Program-made: the position numbers and the translations under genes
Notes under the pieces: generated by a model
Database searches by the model: none
What the model was told of the DNA's origin: nothing
Seen by the model: the letters and a program-made list of their open reading frames with translations, nothing else
Origin: Flavobacterium davisii
GTDB lineage: Bacteria; Bacteroidota; Bacteroidia; Flavobacteriales; Flavobacteriaceae
Direction: 5' to 3'
DNA: 64,000 nucleotides
NCBI RefSeq assembly: GCF_019565505.1
Contig: NZ_CP067378.1
Location: forward strand, 2,976,001 to 3,040,000
Shown here: one piece after another, positions 29,301-39,459 of the stretch
Position numbering within the stretch: position 1 is the stretch's first letter
How the letters are laid out: each line of letters begins with the position of its first letter

Positions 29301-29340
29301 AAATCCTGTTTTTAAGGCTTTTGCTCTAAAAACAGGGTTT
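29301..29340. terminator. Bidirectional hairpin terminator
   Basis: AAATCCTGTTTTTA (29301-29314) / TAAAAACAGGGTTT (29327-29340), loop AGGCTTTTGCTC. The same loop motif (AAGGCTTTTRCT) recurs in the terminator at 36686-36724. Confidence 0.65.
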
Positions 29341-29552
29341 GTTTTAATAGATTTGCATGAATACTATTTCAAGAAAAAATCCAAAAAATAAATTACTCTT
29401 CTTTTAAATATTTTATTAAAGTCTCAGACTTTTGCCTAATAATAAAAGAGTAGAAGGCATATTATCAGTATTATATCATTACTTTCGCTGGTCGAAATGA
29501 ATAAAACGGGAGTCTTTTGAATACCCTCTAAAATTACCTGTTAATAAGAATA

Positions 29553-30827
29553 TTATAATATATCAGCTAACTTTTTTGTTAAGTTTTTGCGAGAATATTG
29601 TTGTAGCCCTACAGCATATACCTTTAAATTATTTTCTAAATAAGCATTAAAATAAATTAATATTTTCTCTTTAAGAGCTTTCTTTTCATTATAAGTAAAA
29701 AAGCTACCTGTATTAGTTTCCGTTATAATAGAAGCAAAATCAGAATCTTTTGGGCCAATTGCTATTATGGGACGTTCAGAAACTATATACTCAAAAACTT
29801 TACCGAGGGATAATACTTTTTGTTTCCTCTGAGTCAATTTCTATTAAAAGTAATACTTGAGATTTTCGCTGATGTATAACAGCTTCTTCATGCGAAACAT
29901 ATCCTAAATTATTTGTAAATGAATCGAGATGAAATACCTTGATAGAATTAAGAACTTCTTGACTGATTGCACCCATTAATTTTAACTCAAAATGTTCAGA
30001 AAAATTAGGGTTTTCGGAAATTAATTCCCTTAAAGCTTGCCATAAAATTTGAGGATTTCTATCAGAAAGAAAAGAACCTATATGAGCTAATGTAAATTTT
30101 GAATCTAAGACTTGTTTATTTACTTTTTCTATATCATAACCATTTGTAATGACATGTATAGATTTAGATGTAATAGATTGAAATTCTTTTTTGGTAGTTG
30201 GACTCGTAACAATTAGCTCATCCGCAGTATTCATTACTTTATACTCTAGTTCTTTATGTTTTAGAGCCGAATTTTTACTTAATTTCAACGATTTATGATA
30301 TCCAATTGTAGTCCAAGGATCTCGAAAATCGGCTAGCCATTTGATATTTAGATTTTTTTAAGACCCAATCCAATGAGATGTAAACTATGGGGAGGACCAG
30401 TGGTAATTATAGTGTCTATGTTATTTTGTTGTATGTATTCTGATAAATAAGCTATAGAAGGTTTTACCCATAAAACACGTGCATCAGGAATAAATAAATT
30501 ACCCCTGATCCATAATAATAATTTCTGGATAAAGGACTGCTTTTTTTGAGCTGGAATAATTCCAGAACTTATTTTTTTTGTACTATTTTTTGAAAAAAGA
30601 GAAGCCCAAGCATAAGGTTCTATAATTGTTTTTTTTAAAATAGTTGTAGTAGGTAATATTTCTTCGATTAATTTTTGATCAAGTAAAGGATAAGTAGGAT
30701 TTTCAGGTATATATACAATAGGTTCGATATTAAAATCGGGTAAATATTTTACAAATTTTAACCATCTTTGAACACCTGGCCCTCCAGCAGGAGGCCAATA
30801 ATATGTTATAATTAATACTTTTTTCAT
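29553..30827 (-). pseudogene. Family 4-type glycosyltransferase, two frameshifts
   Basis: GT-B glycosyltransferase for surface polysaccharide. Part 1 (30827 on) starts MKKVLIITYYWPPAGGPGVQ, with the glycine-rich N-terminal loop, to TTGPPHSLHLIGLGLKK. The T7 run at 30353-30359 breaks the frame; one more base gives NLNIKWLADFRDPWTTIGY. Part 2 runs to EIDSEETKSIIP and breaks near 29805, where an extra base disrupts the expected IPGKVFEY; part 3 has the donor-binding GKVFEYIVSERPIIAIG. Restored length is about 424 residues. The second break is not in a homopolymer. It sits downstream of crcB and the YfhO gene on the same strand. Confidence 0.85.
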
Positions 30828-30853
30828 TACAATAATTAAAAAGATTTAGTAAT

Positions 30854-31224
30854 TCAACTTTTTATCAAAAAAATACCTAAATAAGTCATGCCAAAACCAA
30901 TAGCTAAACTTACAAAAGTATATAAGAAAGCAATACCTATTTGATTGTTTTGTAATAATTGAATGTTTTCGTTAGAAAAAGTAGAAAAAGTAGTAAATCC
31001 ACCACAAAATCCAGTTATTAAAAAATATTTTAACTCAGTAGTATTATCAGTTTGTTTTTCAAAATAGCCAAAAAATAAGCCAATTAAAAAACAACCTAAA
31101 CTATTTACGATAAAGGTGCTAATAGGAAAATTGCTTATAAAAAAACGATTAAAAAAAGAGAGGCTAGATAGCGTAAAATACTACCTATGCCTCCTCCTAA
31201 TCCTATATAAAAAAATGATTTCAG
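30854..31224 (-). pseudogene. crcB: Fluoride ion channel CrcB, frameshift and unclear start
   Basis: A small four-helix membrane protein exporting fluoride. The coding strand reads GLGGGIGSILRYLAS, then after the A7 run at 31151-31157 (one base short) FNRFFISNFPISTFIVNSLG, LKYFLITGFCGGFTTFSTFS and GFGMTYLGIFLIKS-stop at 30854. GGGxGSxxRY, the N in VNSLG and GFCGGFTTFSTF are CrcB hallmarks. No ATG, GTG or TTG lies in a sensible place; CTG 31222-31224 precedes KSFFYIG. The start overlaps the end of the YfhO gene, where another T run (31209-31217 region) may also be miscounted. Confidence 0.75.
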
Positions 31225-33640
31225 TTTCTTTGATTTTTTTAATTAAATAAATACCTCCTACTATAAGACCTATCATTAAGATAAAGCTAATCAAAGCTAT
31301 AATACTACCCGTTTTAACGACTTGAGGTTCAAATTTAAACTCAATGATATGTTTGCCAGCAGGAATAGGTAAGCCTCTTAATATATAATCTACACGGTAA
31401 TGATTCTTTAATTTTCCATCTATGTAAGCATTCCATCCTTTGCCATAATACATTTCTGAAAATACAGCAAAACCATTTTGAGGATTTACGGATTCATATT
31501 TTAAATCATTTGATTTATAAGACTGTAATATTATTTTAGCATCTTTATTTGAAATCTTTTTATTCTCTCTAAAATCTTCATTTATTGAAGTACTATTTAA
31601 GATAGCAACCTCTTTTGAATTAAATTTATTCAAAGATTTCATTTCCTCATCTGCTGACTTTACAAATTGTATAGATTTTACAAACCAAGCATTACCATTA
31701 CTTTGTTCATTGCGAATAGGAAATTGTTCTCCTTTTTCATTTTTTTGTATCAAATACTTTACGTTAAGCATATTCAAAACCTCAATATTGTTTTTTGAAA
31801 TTTGATAATCAAAAAGTTCTTGCATTCTCCTTGGTTTAGCTGCATGATAACCACCAATAGATTTATGAAAGTATGATGCACGAGGATCACTCATTACATT
31901 TTGGGAAACTTCAAAAACGCGATAGTGTGATTTGTCTTGCAGAATGGCTTCATCAAAAGGAGCCATAACGAAAGGGATTTCTACTTCGGAAGCATTTACA
32001 AAGTCAGAAGCATTTACATAATTTTTGGCAATTAAAAACAAATCAGCTACCATTAATAACCCCACAAATAAAGTAGCTGCTTTATTTGAAATAGTTTTTT
32101 TGAAACTCAAAAATAAACTTCCAGCCGTTAATCCTATTAAAAAGATGGAACGTAATAAATCAGATGTAAAAAGTGATTTACGATCTTCTTTTAAGGCATC
32201 AACAAACCCAGGGCCATAAGAATCAATAAAGTAGGTATCTCCTGAAGCTGAAAAACTAAATAAAGATTTAGATAATAATAATAGTAGTAGTGTTCCTATA
32301 CTCACTATAGTAGCCTTTATAAGACCTTCTTTTTGTTCTTTTTCCTCAGCAATAAAATAAGCCTGAAGTCCAAGTATAGCCAAAACAGGCATACAAAGTT
32401 CTAAAATAACTTGTATAGATGATACTGCCCTAAATTTATCATAAAAAGGGACGTAATAGATAAAGAAATCAGTTAATAACGGAAAGTTTTTCCCCCATGA
32501 TAGAACTAATGAAACAATAGCACCTGCTAAAAAAGCATATTTAATTTTTCTTTTATCAATGAGTAAGGCTAAAATGGCTAAAAAGAAAACAATAGCCCCT
32601 ATATATGCTGGAGCAGCTACTATAGGTTGATCTCCCCAATAGGTAGGTAGGCCTTTTACTATTTCTTTAGCTTGATCTTCAGGAACATCTTGTGATAAAA
32701 CAAAATTATACATAGCTGATTTTGTGCCTACATTTTCACTATTAGAACCGCCAAAAATTCTGGCAGATACTAAATTAAGACTTTCTGCAATCCCATAACT
32801 ATATTCCGTTATATAGTCATAAGTCATAGAAGTTTTAGTATTAGTTTTTTTACCATCAGGACTAAAAGTTAATTCATTTTTGCCTCTTGTACTTTCATTA
32901 GCATATTCTTGGGTAGCTAATATTCCTGTTGCATTAACCCCAATAGATACAATTCCAGCTATTACAAATATTCCAAAACTATAAATTAATTCTTTTAAAT
33001 CATTTTCTTTAATAGCTTTATAAATGTAATAAATAGTCAAAACAAGTAAGAAAATAAACAAATAATAAGTCATTTGATAGTGATTAGCATTAAGTTCTAA
33101 TGCTGCAGCAATCATGGTTAAAATCCCTCCAATTATCCATCTTTTTTGAAAAACCAGTAGTACACCAGCTATGACCATAGGCATGTAAGCAATTGCGTGG
33201 GCTTTTGCATTATGTCCTACTCCCAATATAATGATTAGATAAGTAGAAAAACCAAAAGTTAAAGCACCAAAAAAAGCTTTTATGGGTTTTACTTTTAATA
33301 CTATTAATAAAATGTAAAAACCAAGAAAATAAAGAAATAAATAATCTGCTGGTCTTGGCAAAAAGCGCAAAACAGAATCAACTTTCTTGATATAATTATA
33401 AGGGTAATTAGCTCCTAATTGATAAGTAGGCATTCCGCCAAAAGCACTATTAGTCCAATAAGGTTCCTCATGATATTGTGCTCTAAAATCATTTTGTTCT
33501 TTAGCCATTGCTGTATATTGAACAATATCAGATTGTAGAATTTTTTTACCACTTAAAACAGGATAAAAATAAATGATAGAAACGAGTACAAAACCGATTA
33601 TGGCTAGTACGTGTGGATAAAAACGTTTTAAATTATTCAT
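31181..33640 (-). CDS. YfhO family multi-spanning membrane protein
   Basis: An 819-residue protein with about a dozen membrane helices in the first ~560 residues, a periplasmic domain, and a last helix near the C terminus. YfhO proteins are GT-C-like and help glycosylate lipoteichoic acid in Firmicutes; Bacteroidota members are uncharacterised. Typical segments are SDIVQYTAMAKEQNDFRAQY, TNSAFGGMPTYQLGANYPYN and the C-terminal ILRGLPIPAGKHIIEFKFEP. The final residues (FLYRIRRRHR) look out of frame; one extra T near 31211 would end the protein at EIIFFI, so the true 3' end may be slightly upstream. It lies in a surface-polysaccharide neighbourhood. Confidence 0.88.
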   Translation of the reverse strand: MNNLKRFYPHVLAIIGFVLVSIIYFYPVLSGKKILQSDIVQYTAMAKEQNDFRAQYHEEPYWTNSAFGGMPTYQLGANYPYNYIKKVDSVLRFLPRPADYLFLYFLGFYILLIVLKVKPIKAFFGALTFGFSTYLIIILGVGHNAKAHAIAYMPMVIAGVLLVFQKRWIIGGILTMIAAALELNANHYQMTYYLFIFLLVLTIYYIYKAIKENDLKELIYSFGIFVIAGIVSIGVNATGILATQEYANESTRGKNELTFSPDGKKTNTKTSMTYDYITEYSYGIAESLNLVSARIFGGSNSENVGTKSAMYNFVLSQDVPEDQAKEIVKGLPTYWGDQPIVAAPAYIGAIVFFLAILALLIDKRKIKYAFLAGAIVSLVLSWGKNFPLLTDFFIYYVPFYDKFRAVSSIQVILELCMPVLAILGLQAYFIAEEKEQKEGLIKATIVSIGTLLLLLLSKSLFSFSASGDTYFIDSYGPGFVDALKEDRKSLFTSDLLRSIFLIGLTAGSLFLSFKKTISNKAATLFVGLLMVADLFLIAKNYVNASDFVNASEVEIPFVMAPFDEAILQDKSHYRVFEVSQNVMSDPRASYFHKSIGGYHAAKPRRMQELFDYQISKNNIEVLNMLNVKYLIQKNEKGEQFPIRNEQSNGNAWFVKSIQFVKSADEEMKSLNKFNSKEVAILNSTSINEDFRENKKISNKDAKIILQSYKSNDLKYESVNPQNGFAVFSEMYYGKGWNAYIDGKLKNHYRVDYILRGLPIPAGKHIIEFKFEPQVVKTGSIIALISFILMIGLIVGGIYLIKKIKETEIIFLYRIRRRHR

Positions 33641-33902
33641 AAATGAAGCACAATCAAAATAAGGCGTGAAGATAGTAAAATTTTAGATAGTAGGAATTAC
33701 AAGTTATAATGAATATACTTTACCGTGGTTTGTCATTAGATTGGTTACTTTAAAATTTAATTCACTCTTCATCCCTTTATCTAAGGTTCTTGAATGCTAC
33801 TCCGTAACTTTTTAGATTATTCTTAAAAAAGTAAAAAATAATTTTGACTTCATATTAAAGTGAAAAAGAGATAAAAAAGAATAAAGCATCTATTTTAAGA
33901 GT

Positions 33903-34174
33903 TTATTCTACTTCTTCATAATCCACATATTCACCTACTTGTTTCGTTGGTTTTTTAAAATCTCTAGTTGAATTCTTTTCATCATAGTAAGTTTCTTTTG
34001 TAGATTGATCAAAATTTTCATTTGAGTACTGACGATTAAAATTTTCTTGCGCCTTATTTATTACTTTTCGCATGATGATTGGTAGAAAAACGCGACTTAA
34101 AATTTTTATTAAATAATAAAAACCTAAAATGTAAACAATAGTTTTAAATAATCCGGTATAGAAGCTTCTTGCAT
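33903..34174 (-). pseudogene. DUF4834 family small membrane protein, probable one-base break near the start
   Basis: A flavobacterial protein of ~90-95 residues: one membrane helix (GLFKTIVYILGFYYLIKIL) followed by a charged tail. An open frame extends to TTG 34190, but that TTG lies within a -7 element (34188-34195). ATG at 34172-34174 begins MQEAS, the N terminus I expect for this family, in a different frame; one base inserted near 34160 would join it to TGLFKTIV. So I place the start at 34174 and infer a missing base. If TTG 34190 is used instead, the gene is intact. Function unknown. Confidence 0.6.
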
Positions 34175-34187
34175 TTTTATTTTTTTT

Positions 34188-34195
34188 CAAAAATA
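34188..34195 (-). promoter_or_regulatory. -7 element (TATTTTTG) for the DUF4834 gene
   Basis: CAAAAATA on the plus strand. It overlaps the TTG that would otherwise extend the gene and so decides the start. Confidence 0.45.
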
Positions 34196-34302
34196 AAAAG
34201 ATTCATTTCACAGTTAAACTGTTTTAACTTATTTTTTATCATTATTGCGATTATTTTTAAAAGCCTTGTTTTAAAATTTCTTTTTTCTTAAAAATAAAAT
34301 AG

Positions 34303-34310
34303 TACTTTTG
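34303..34310 (+). promoter_or_regulatory. -7 element (TACTTTTG) for the outer-membrane transporter-like gene
   Basis: TAnnTTTG match 19 bp before ATG 34330; the -33 element is not evident. Confidence 0.45.
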
Positions 34311-34329
34311 AAACTACATAACATAAGTC

Positions 34330-35397
34330 ATGAAGTCAATCAAACATTTAATTATAACAATTTATTTAATCGCTTTTAATCAACTAACTGCACAGTATAC
34401 AGATGAAATTAATACCAATAGACCGGGTAATTCAGCTGGTGCCTTTTCAGTTGGAAAAAAGGTTTTACAAGTAGAAGCAGGCGTATATTATGCTAATGAA
34501 TCCCATTCAGTCCTAAATTATGATGCAAATGGTTTTGGGGTTGATTTAACCACCCGTTATGGTCTTTTAAAAGAAGAATTAGAGTTGTCTCTTGATTTAC
34601 AATTTCAAATGGATCAGTATACAACAGGTATATTTAAAAAAAATAGAAACGGTTTACGTCAAACAACTTTAGGAGGTAAATATCTTTTTTACGATCCATT
34701 CAAAGCGAAAGAAAAAAAACCTAATATTTACAGTTGGAGGGCTAATCATAAATTTGATTGGAAACGATTGATCCCCGCTATATCAGGTTATGTAGGAGTT
34801 AATTATACAATGAATAATGATTACGCCATACCTGATGAACTAACTCTTTCACCCAAAGCCATGTTAATTACGCAACATCATTTAGATAGAAGATGGGTAA
34901 TTGTTGCCAATTTTTTTGCAGATAAAATTATTTCTAAAACATTTAATTACGGTTATATAATAACTGTTACGTATGGAATTAATGAAAAATGGTCTGCAAT
35001 GCTTGAAAACAGAGGGATTAAAGGGAATTATTACTCAGATGGTATTTTTACTGTAGGAGGAACTTATTTGTTAAACAAGAATCTTCAATTAGATGCCTCT
35101 ATTAGTAAAAATATAAAATCGACTCCTGATTTATTATACGGTGGAGTTGGTGTTTCCTGGAGGTTAGATAAAAATCATCAAGATCCAAAAATTAAAGAGG
35201 GTAAAGAAGTTAAAGAAGTTAAAAAAGAAGAAAAGAAAAAATCAAAAACAGGAATCTTGTCAGAAGAAGAATTAGATAAAGCAGCGGAAAAAGCAGAAAG
35301 GAAAAAAAAGAAAAATGAAAAAAATAAAATAGAAGAAGTAAAACCTGTAGAGGAAAAGAAAAAGCGCGTTGATGATTTAGAAGAATCAGGTAATTAA
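34330..35397 (+). CDS. Secreted outer-membrane transporter-like protein with charged C terminus
   Basis: A 355-residue protein with a signal peptide (MKSIKHLIITIYLIAFNQLTAQ). The mature part begins TDEINTNRPGNSAGAFSVG, typical of the Bacteroidota 'transporter'/phenol-degradation MetA-like beta-barrel family. Alternating amphipathic strands run to about residue 280 (GVGVSWRLDKN). The last ~75 residues are a low-complexity Lys/Glu tail (EVKKEEKKKSKTG..., EKAERKKKKNEKN), probably disordered and on the periplasmic side. Frame intact. A GNAT-like gene follows 15 bp later. The transported substrate is unknown. Confidence 0.75.
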   Translation: MKSIKHLIITIYLIAFNQLTAQYTDEINTNRPGNSAGAFSVGKKVLQVEAGVYYANESHSVLNYDANGFGVDLTTRYGLLKEELELSLDLQFQMDQYTTGIFKKNRNGLRQTTLGGKYLFYDPFKAKEKKPNIYSWRANHKFDWKRLIPAISGYVGVNYTMNNDYAIPDELTLSPKAMLITQHHLDRRWVIVANFFADKIISKTFNYGYIITVTYGINEKWSAMLENRGIKGNYYSDGIFTVGGTYLLNKNLQLDASISKNIKSTPDLLYGGVGVSWRLDKNHQDPKIKEGKEVKEVKKEEKKKSKTGILSEEELDKAAEKAERKKKKNEKNKIEEVKPVEEKKKRVDDLEESGN

Positions 35398-35412
35398 GCT
35401 GTTTTATATATT

Positions 35413-36529
35413 ATGATAACAATTATTGAAGCAAAGACAAAAAAACAAATAAAAGAATTTATAAAATTTCCATTTCAATTATATAAGAATAATCCTTATT
35501 GGGTGCCGCCATTAATTAGTGACGAAATGGAAACTTTTGATAAAAATAAAAACCCTGTTTTTAAAAATGCAGAAGTCCATTTTTATTTAGCTTATTTGAA
35601 TAATGAAATAGTAGGACGTGTAGCAGCCATTATTAATTGGGATGAAGTAGAACAATTAGGTAGAAAAAAAACGCGATTTGGTTGGTTTGAAGTTATAGAT
35701 AATATAGAAATAACGAAACAATTAATTGAAAAAGTAAGAGCGTTAGGTTTAAAAAATCAAATGGATCATATAGAAGGACCAATGGGTTTTTCTAATTTAG
35801 ATAAAGTAGGTTTTCTTACAGAGGGATATGACCAAATAAGTACGGCTATAGGTTGGTATACACCATCTTATTATATAAAGCATTTTGAAGAATTGGGTTT
35901 TAAGGTAGAAAAAAATATATAGAAAGTGAATTTAGTTTTCATGAAGTTGCCTATGAACCAATAAAAAAAGCTTCCGATATTGTAAAAAAACGTTATGGTT
36001 TTAAATCTATAAATTTTAATAATACAAAAGAAATTGAACCTTATGTTGATCGAATGTTTGAATTGTTTAATAAAACATACGTAAAATTACAATCATTTGT
36101 AACGATTAATAAAGACCAAGTTAATTATTTTAAGAAAAAATATATCCCCTTTGTCAACCCAGAATATATAAAATTTGTAGAAGATATTAACGGGAATATT
36201 ATTGCTTTTGCCATTGTTATGCCTAATTATGCTCCCGCTCAGCAAGCAATAAAAGGAAAACTTTTCCCTTTTGGTTTTTTAAAAATGCTTCAGGCAAAAA
36301 AAATAATAAAGAAGCAGTCTTTTATTTAATAGGTATAGCACCCGAATATCAAAGTAAAGGCGTAACAGCTGTTATATTTGAAGAATATCACAAGGTTTTT
36401 ACTAAAAAAGGTGTAACAAAATGTGTTCGTACGCCAGAGCTAGAAGAAAATGCAGCAATACAAAACCTTTGGAAAAATTTTAATCCTAAAATAACAAAAA
36501 GAAGATGTACTTATAGTAAAGACATTTAG
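35413..36529 (+). pseudogene. GNAT-superfamily N-acetyltransferase-like protein, two homopolymer frameshifts
   Basis: A restored ~370-residue protein of the long GNAT-like type common in Bacteroidota. Part 1 (MITIIEAKTKKQIKEFIKFP) contains NPYWVPPLISDE and IEGPMGFSNLDKVGFLTEGY. The A7 run at 35909-35915 breaks the frame (expected VEKKYIESEF). Part 2 covers RMFELFNKTYVKLQSFV and breaks in A8 at 36296-36303 (expected QAKKNNKEAVFYLIGIAPE). Part 3 has the acyl-CoA-binding helix PEYQSKGVTAVIFEEYH and ends at 36527-36529. Each join needs one extra A. Substrate unknown. Confidence 0.8.
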
Positions 36530-36685
36530 TAAAATTATAAGGAAATGTATCAGGATTCTAGGTCTTAATGAGAAAACAAAATCAGGATAATTTTTCAAAT
36601 ATTCAAAAAGAAATAAAAATATATGGTGTTCCTTTTTGATTTTTACTTTTAAAATATTTTCCATAGAATGTATAAAAAAAATAGT

Positions 36686-36724
36686 AACCCCCATTTTTAA
36701 GGCTTTTACTTAAAAAAGGGGGTT
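36686..36724. terminator. Bidirectional terminator between the GNAT gene and ilvE
   Basis: AACCCCCATTTTTAAG / CTTAAAAAAGGGGGTT with loop GCTTTTA, flanked by T/A-rich sequence on both sides. Shared by the convergent genes. Confidence 0.75.
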
Positions 36725-36781
36725 AAATTTAGGAGTAATAAGCTCTTAAATCTTCATTTATTCATGAATGAGCAAACTCAA

Positions 36782-37852
36782 TCATATCATAACGGTCCAT
36801 TCAAAAGGATCTTCTGTTATTTTGTGTTGAATACACGTTAATTTATCTTTTAATCTTTTTGCATAAGAATGATCAATACTAGGAAGTTCATAATATTCCT
36901 CTTTATATTGAAAACCTTTTATAGGGCTTACAGCAGCAGCAGTACCAGCTCCAAAAATTTCAAGTAAACTGCCCTCTTTTGCCGCTTTAATTAATTCAGA
37001 AACAAGAACAGGACGAACCATTACTTCTATTCCTTCACTTTCCGCTAGAGTAATTAGAGTTTTGCGTGTTACACCATCCAAAATACGATCGCTAGTAGGA
37101 GCTGTAAATAACGTATCGTTAATTCTGAAAAATACATTCATCGTGCCGCATTCCTCCAGTTGTGTATGAGTTGCATCGTCAGTCCATATTATTTGTTGAA
37201 ATCCTGCTTCATTAGCAAGTTTAGTAGGATAAAATTGCCCAGAATAATTACCGGCAGCTTTTGCGGCACCAATTCCACCATTAGCAGCTCTACTATAATA
37301 GTCCGCAATCATTACTTTTACATCTCCCGAATAATATGCCTTAGCTGGTGATAAAATAATACAAAAACGATATTGCGAAGAAGGTTGTGCTATGACACCA
37401 CTACCTATAGCTATCATAAATGGTCTGATATAAAGTGTGTTACCTATTCCTTTTTTAATCCATTCCTCGTCAATCTTTAATAATTCTTTTAAAGCATCTA
37501 TAAATATAAATTCAGGAACCTCAGGCATACACATACGTACAGCCGATTTATTCATGCGAATATGGTTTTCTTCAGGACGAAATAACCAAATAGAATTATC
37601 TTCTGCTTTATAAGCCTTCATCCCCTCAAAAATAGCCTGTCCATAATGAAAAACCTTGGCAGAAGGATCTAAAGTAAAGGGTTCATAAGGTTTGATAATA
37701 GGTTTTTCCCAAATACCATTTCTATAATCACAAACAAGCATGTGATCTGTAAATACGCTACCAAAAGCTAAATTATCAAAATCAATTTGACTGATTTTGG
37801 AAGAAGTACTTCTAATTATTTCAATGTCACTTATAGTTTGTAAGCTCATCAC
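36782..37852 (-). CDS. ilvE: Branched-chain amino-acid aminotransferase
   Basis: A 356-residue class IV PLP aminotransferase, the last step of Val/Leu/Ile synthesis and the first of their breakdown. The PLP lysine is K198 in GIGAAKAAGNYSG. Other motifs are HYGQAIFEGMKAYK, RPFMIAIGSGV, LEECGTMNVFF and LDGVTRKTLITLAE. This long form resembles the BCAT2-type enzyme of flavobacteria. Frame intact. It is convergent with the GNAT gene; upstream is a 450-bp spacer shared with mnmD. A leucine dehydrogenase at 59.5 kb acts on the same amino acids. Confidence 0.95.
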   Translation of the reverse strand: MMSLQTISDIEIIRSTSSKISQIDFDNLAFGSVFTDHMLVCDYRNGIWEKPIIKPYEPFTLDPSAKVFHYGQAIFEGMKAYKAEDNSIWLFRPEENHIRMNKSAVRMCMPEVPEFIFIDALKELLKIDEEWIKKGIGNTLYIRPFMIAIGSGVIAQPSSQYRFCIILSPAKAYYSGDVKVMIADYYSRAANGGIGAAKAAGNYSGQFYPTKLANEAGFQQIIWTDDATHTQLEECGTMNVFFRINDTLFTAPTSDRILDGVTRKTLITLAESEGIEVMVRPVLVSELIKAAKEGSLLEIFGAGTAAAVSPIKGFQYKEEYYELPSIDHSYAKRLKDKLTCIQHKITEDPFEWTVMI

Positions 37853-38302
37853 CTTTTTTTTTGCTAAGTTAAAAAAATAATACGTTTTGTTGTGAAATAT
37901 GTAATTTTTTTCATTTAAAAGAGTTTATTTTTTTGTTTTATTAAAAAAAATGCTTCTTGTTAGTGTTTTTTTATAAATTAAGAAGAATTGAATTAAATTT
38001 ATTTACAAAAAAGCTTTTGAGTAAATAAAATTAAATTTTAAGAGATAGATTGATAAGCATTAGATTATATGAAAATTATAGTTTCATCAATTAGTGAAAT
38101 ATTCGTAAGAAAAAATAAATCAATAGTAAGATAAGTATATTATGTATTAGATAAATATAATAAAAAATCAGAAGGATTCACTTCTTTAAAAAATGAAATG
38201 AACTTTATAGATTTGTAAAAAAGATAAAACGCATTGAAATCTAGAAAATATCTTTGATACAGAATAAGTTTACAAAATAAATAGAAATTATATAAAATAA
38301 CA
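37853..38302. other. 450-bp divergent spacer (ilvE / mnmD)
   Basis: Very AT-rich. On the minus strand TAACTTAG (7 of 8 to TAnnTTTG) lies close to the ilvE start; on the plus strand TATCTTTG (38249-38256) serves mnmD. I see no gene and no family A/B/C repeat. A leucine-rich leader for attenuation was looked for and not found. Confidence 0.5.
38249..38256 (+). promoter_or_regulatory. -7 element (TATCTTTG) for mnmD
   Basis: A perfect TAnnTTTG match 46 bp before the TTG start at 38303. Confidence 0.45.
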
Positions 38303-38968
38303 TTGGAAAGAAAGATAATAACAACTTTAGACGGATCAACAACAATTCAATTAGTCGATTGGAATGAATGTTATCATTCAAAAATGGGAGCAATTCAAGA
38401 AGCCTATCATGTTTTTATAAAAAATGGTTTGGATTTTTTTGAAGACGAATCTGTTTCAATTTTAGAAATAGGCTTAGGAACAGGATTAAATGCTTTTATT
38501 ACATTTTTAGAATCGGAAAGAAAAAAACAAAATATACTATATGAAGGAATAGAAGCTTATCCTATAAGTTTAGAAGAAGCTCAAAATATGAATTATGCCA
38601 CCGCTTTAGAAGAGGGTAGTAAAAGACATATTTTTGAAAAAATACATTATTCAAAATGGGAGCAAGAGTTACACTTAAGCGAAAAATTCACATTAAAAAA
38701 AAGAAAACAATTTTTTCATGAGATACAAGATATTAATCGCTTTGATTTAATTTATTTCGATGCTTTTGGCTATCAAGTACAACCTGATTTATGGACAGAA
38801 GAAATATTTTTTAAAATGTATAGCGCACTAAAGGACAAAGGGATATTAGTAACGTATGCCGCTAGAGGTGTTGTAAAACGAAACATGAAATCTGTTGGTT
38901 TTGAGGTAGTTAAGGTTCCAGGACCTCCGGGTAAAAGAGAAATGATGATAGGATTTAAGAAAATTTAA
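38303..38968 (+). CDS. mnmD: tRNA (mnm5s2U34) methyltransferase, stand-alone MnmD
   Basis: A 221-residue SAM-dependent methyltransferase matching the N-terminal half of E. coli MnmC. It has SILEIGLGTGLNAF (SAM motif I), FDLIYFDAFGYQVQPDLWTE (acceptor/DAFxP-type motif) and VPGPPGKREMMIGFK. It completes the wobble-uridine modification of tRNAs. The start is TTG 38303: an in-frame TAG lies at 38282-38284 and no ATG or GTG lies between, so a non-ATG start is required. Frame intact. An unrelated 65-residue gene follows 79 bp later. Confidence 0.88.
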   Translation: MERKIITTLDGSTTIQLVDWNECYHSKMGAIQEAYHVFIKNGLDFFEDESVSILEIGLGTGLNAFITFLESERKKQNILYEGIEAYPISLEEAQNMNYATALEEGSKRHIFEKIHYSKWEQELHLSEKFTLKKRKQFFHEIQDINRFDLIYFDAFGYQVQPDLWTEEIFFKMYSALKDKGILVTYAARGVVKRNMKSVGFEVVKVPGPPGKREMMIGFKKI

Positions 38969-39047
38969 AAAAAAATTATAGTTATTTTAAGAATTATTTA
39001 ACCCCAAAAATATTAAATTTGGTAAACAAAAATTAAACTAGAATAAC

Positions 39048-39245
39048 ATGCCAAAGAGAAATATTGATTTTGTTAAATCAATCTTAGAGAGAGTAAGTTT
39101 TGATGCCAAATTGTTTGCAAAAGAATTACAAAAAGCACTTAAAAACCTTTTGCCTTATGAAGTAGAAGAGTTATCATCTTGGTTTTATCAGTACACACAT
39201 GAAAAACCAGAATTAAGAAAATGTAAAATTTATTTAGAAGACTAA
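39048..39245 (+). CDS. Small conserved protein (65 aa)
   Basis: MPKRNIDFVKSILERVSFD is followed by FAKELQKALKNLLPYEVEELSSW and ends KCKIYLED. It appears helical, soluble and charged, with a good ATG and a strong terminator 20 bp downstream. I recognise it as a type of small protein recurring in flavobacteria but know no function. It may form a unit with mnmD, though the 79-bp gap also allows its own promoter. Confidence 0.6.
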   Translation: MPKRNIDFVKSILERVSFDAKLFAKELQKALKNLLPYEVEELSSWFYQYTHEKPELRKCKIYLED

Positions 39246-39265
39246 TACTTTGAAAAAGAAAATAA

Positions 39266-39292
39266 AAAAGTTCGAAATTTTCGAACTTTTTT
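39266..39292. terminator. Intrinsic terminator
   Basis: AAAAAGTTCGAAA / TTTCGAACTTTTT hairpin with a T-rich tail, 20 bp after the 65-aa gene. Confidence 0.85.
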
Positions 39293-39459
39293 ATTTTTAC
39301 AAAAATATAAAAGAAATTTCTTATTGCCTTAAACCTCTTTTTCTAATACGTAAATTGAGTTGAATTTGATATAAATAAGCATTTCTGGTATAATATTATA
39401 ACTTTTTCTTACATATTATATATTATATTCTTAACTTTAATCTAAACAAAAGAAATTAG

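Larger units (their letters stand above)
28878..29552. other. Gene-free gap between convergent permease and glycosyltransferase genes
   Basis: Holds a diverged family A element (29001-29202), a small stem CTTATTTCT / AGAAATAAG (about 29225-29253) and the terminator at 29301-29340. Nothing else is recognised. Confidence 0.6.

Noticed and set aside
37853..38302. Attenuator leader for ilvE
   Set aside because: I looked for a short peptide rich in Leu/Ile/Val codons with alternative hairpins on the minus strand and found none.
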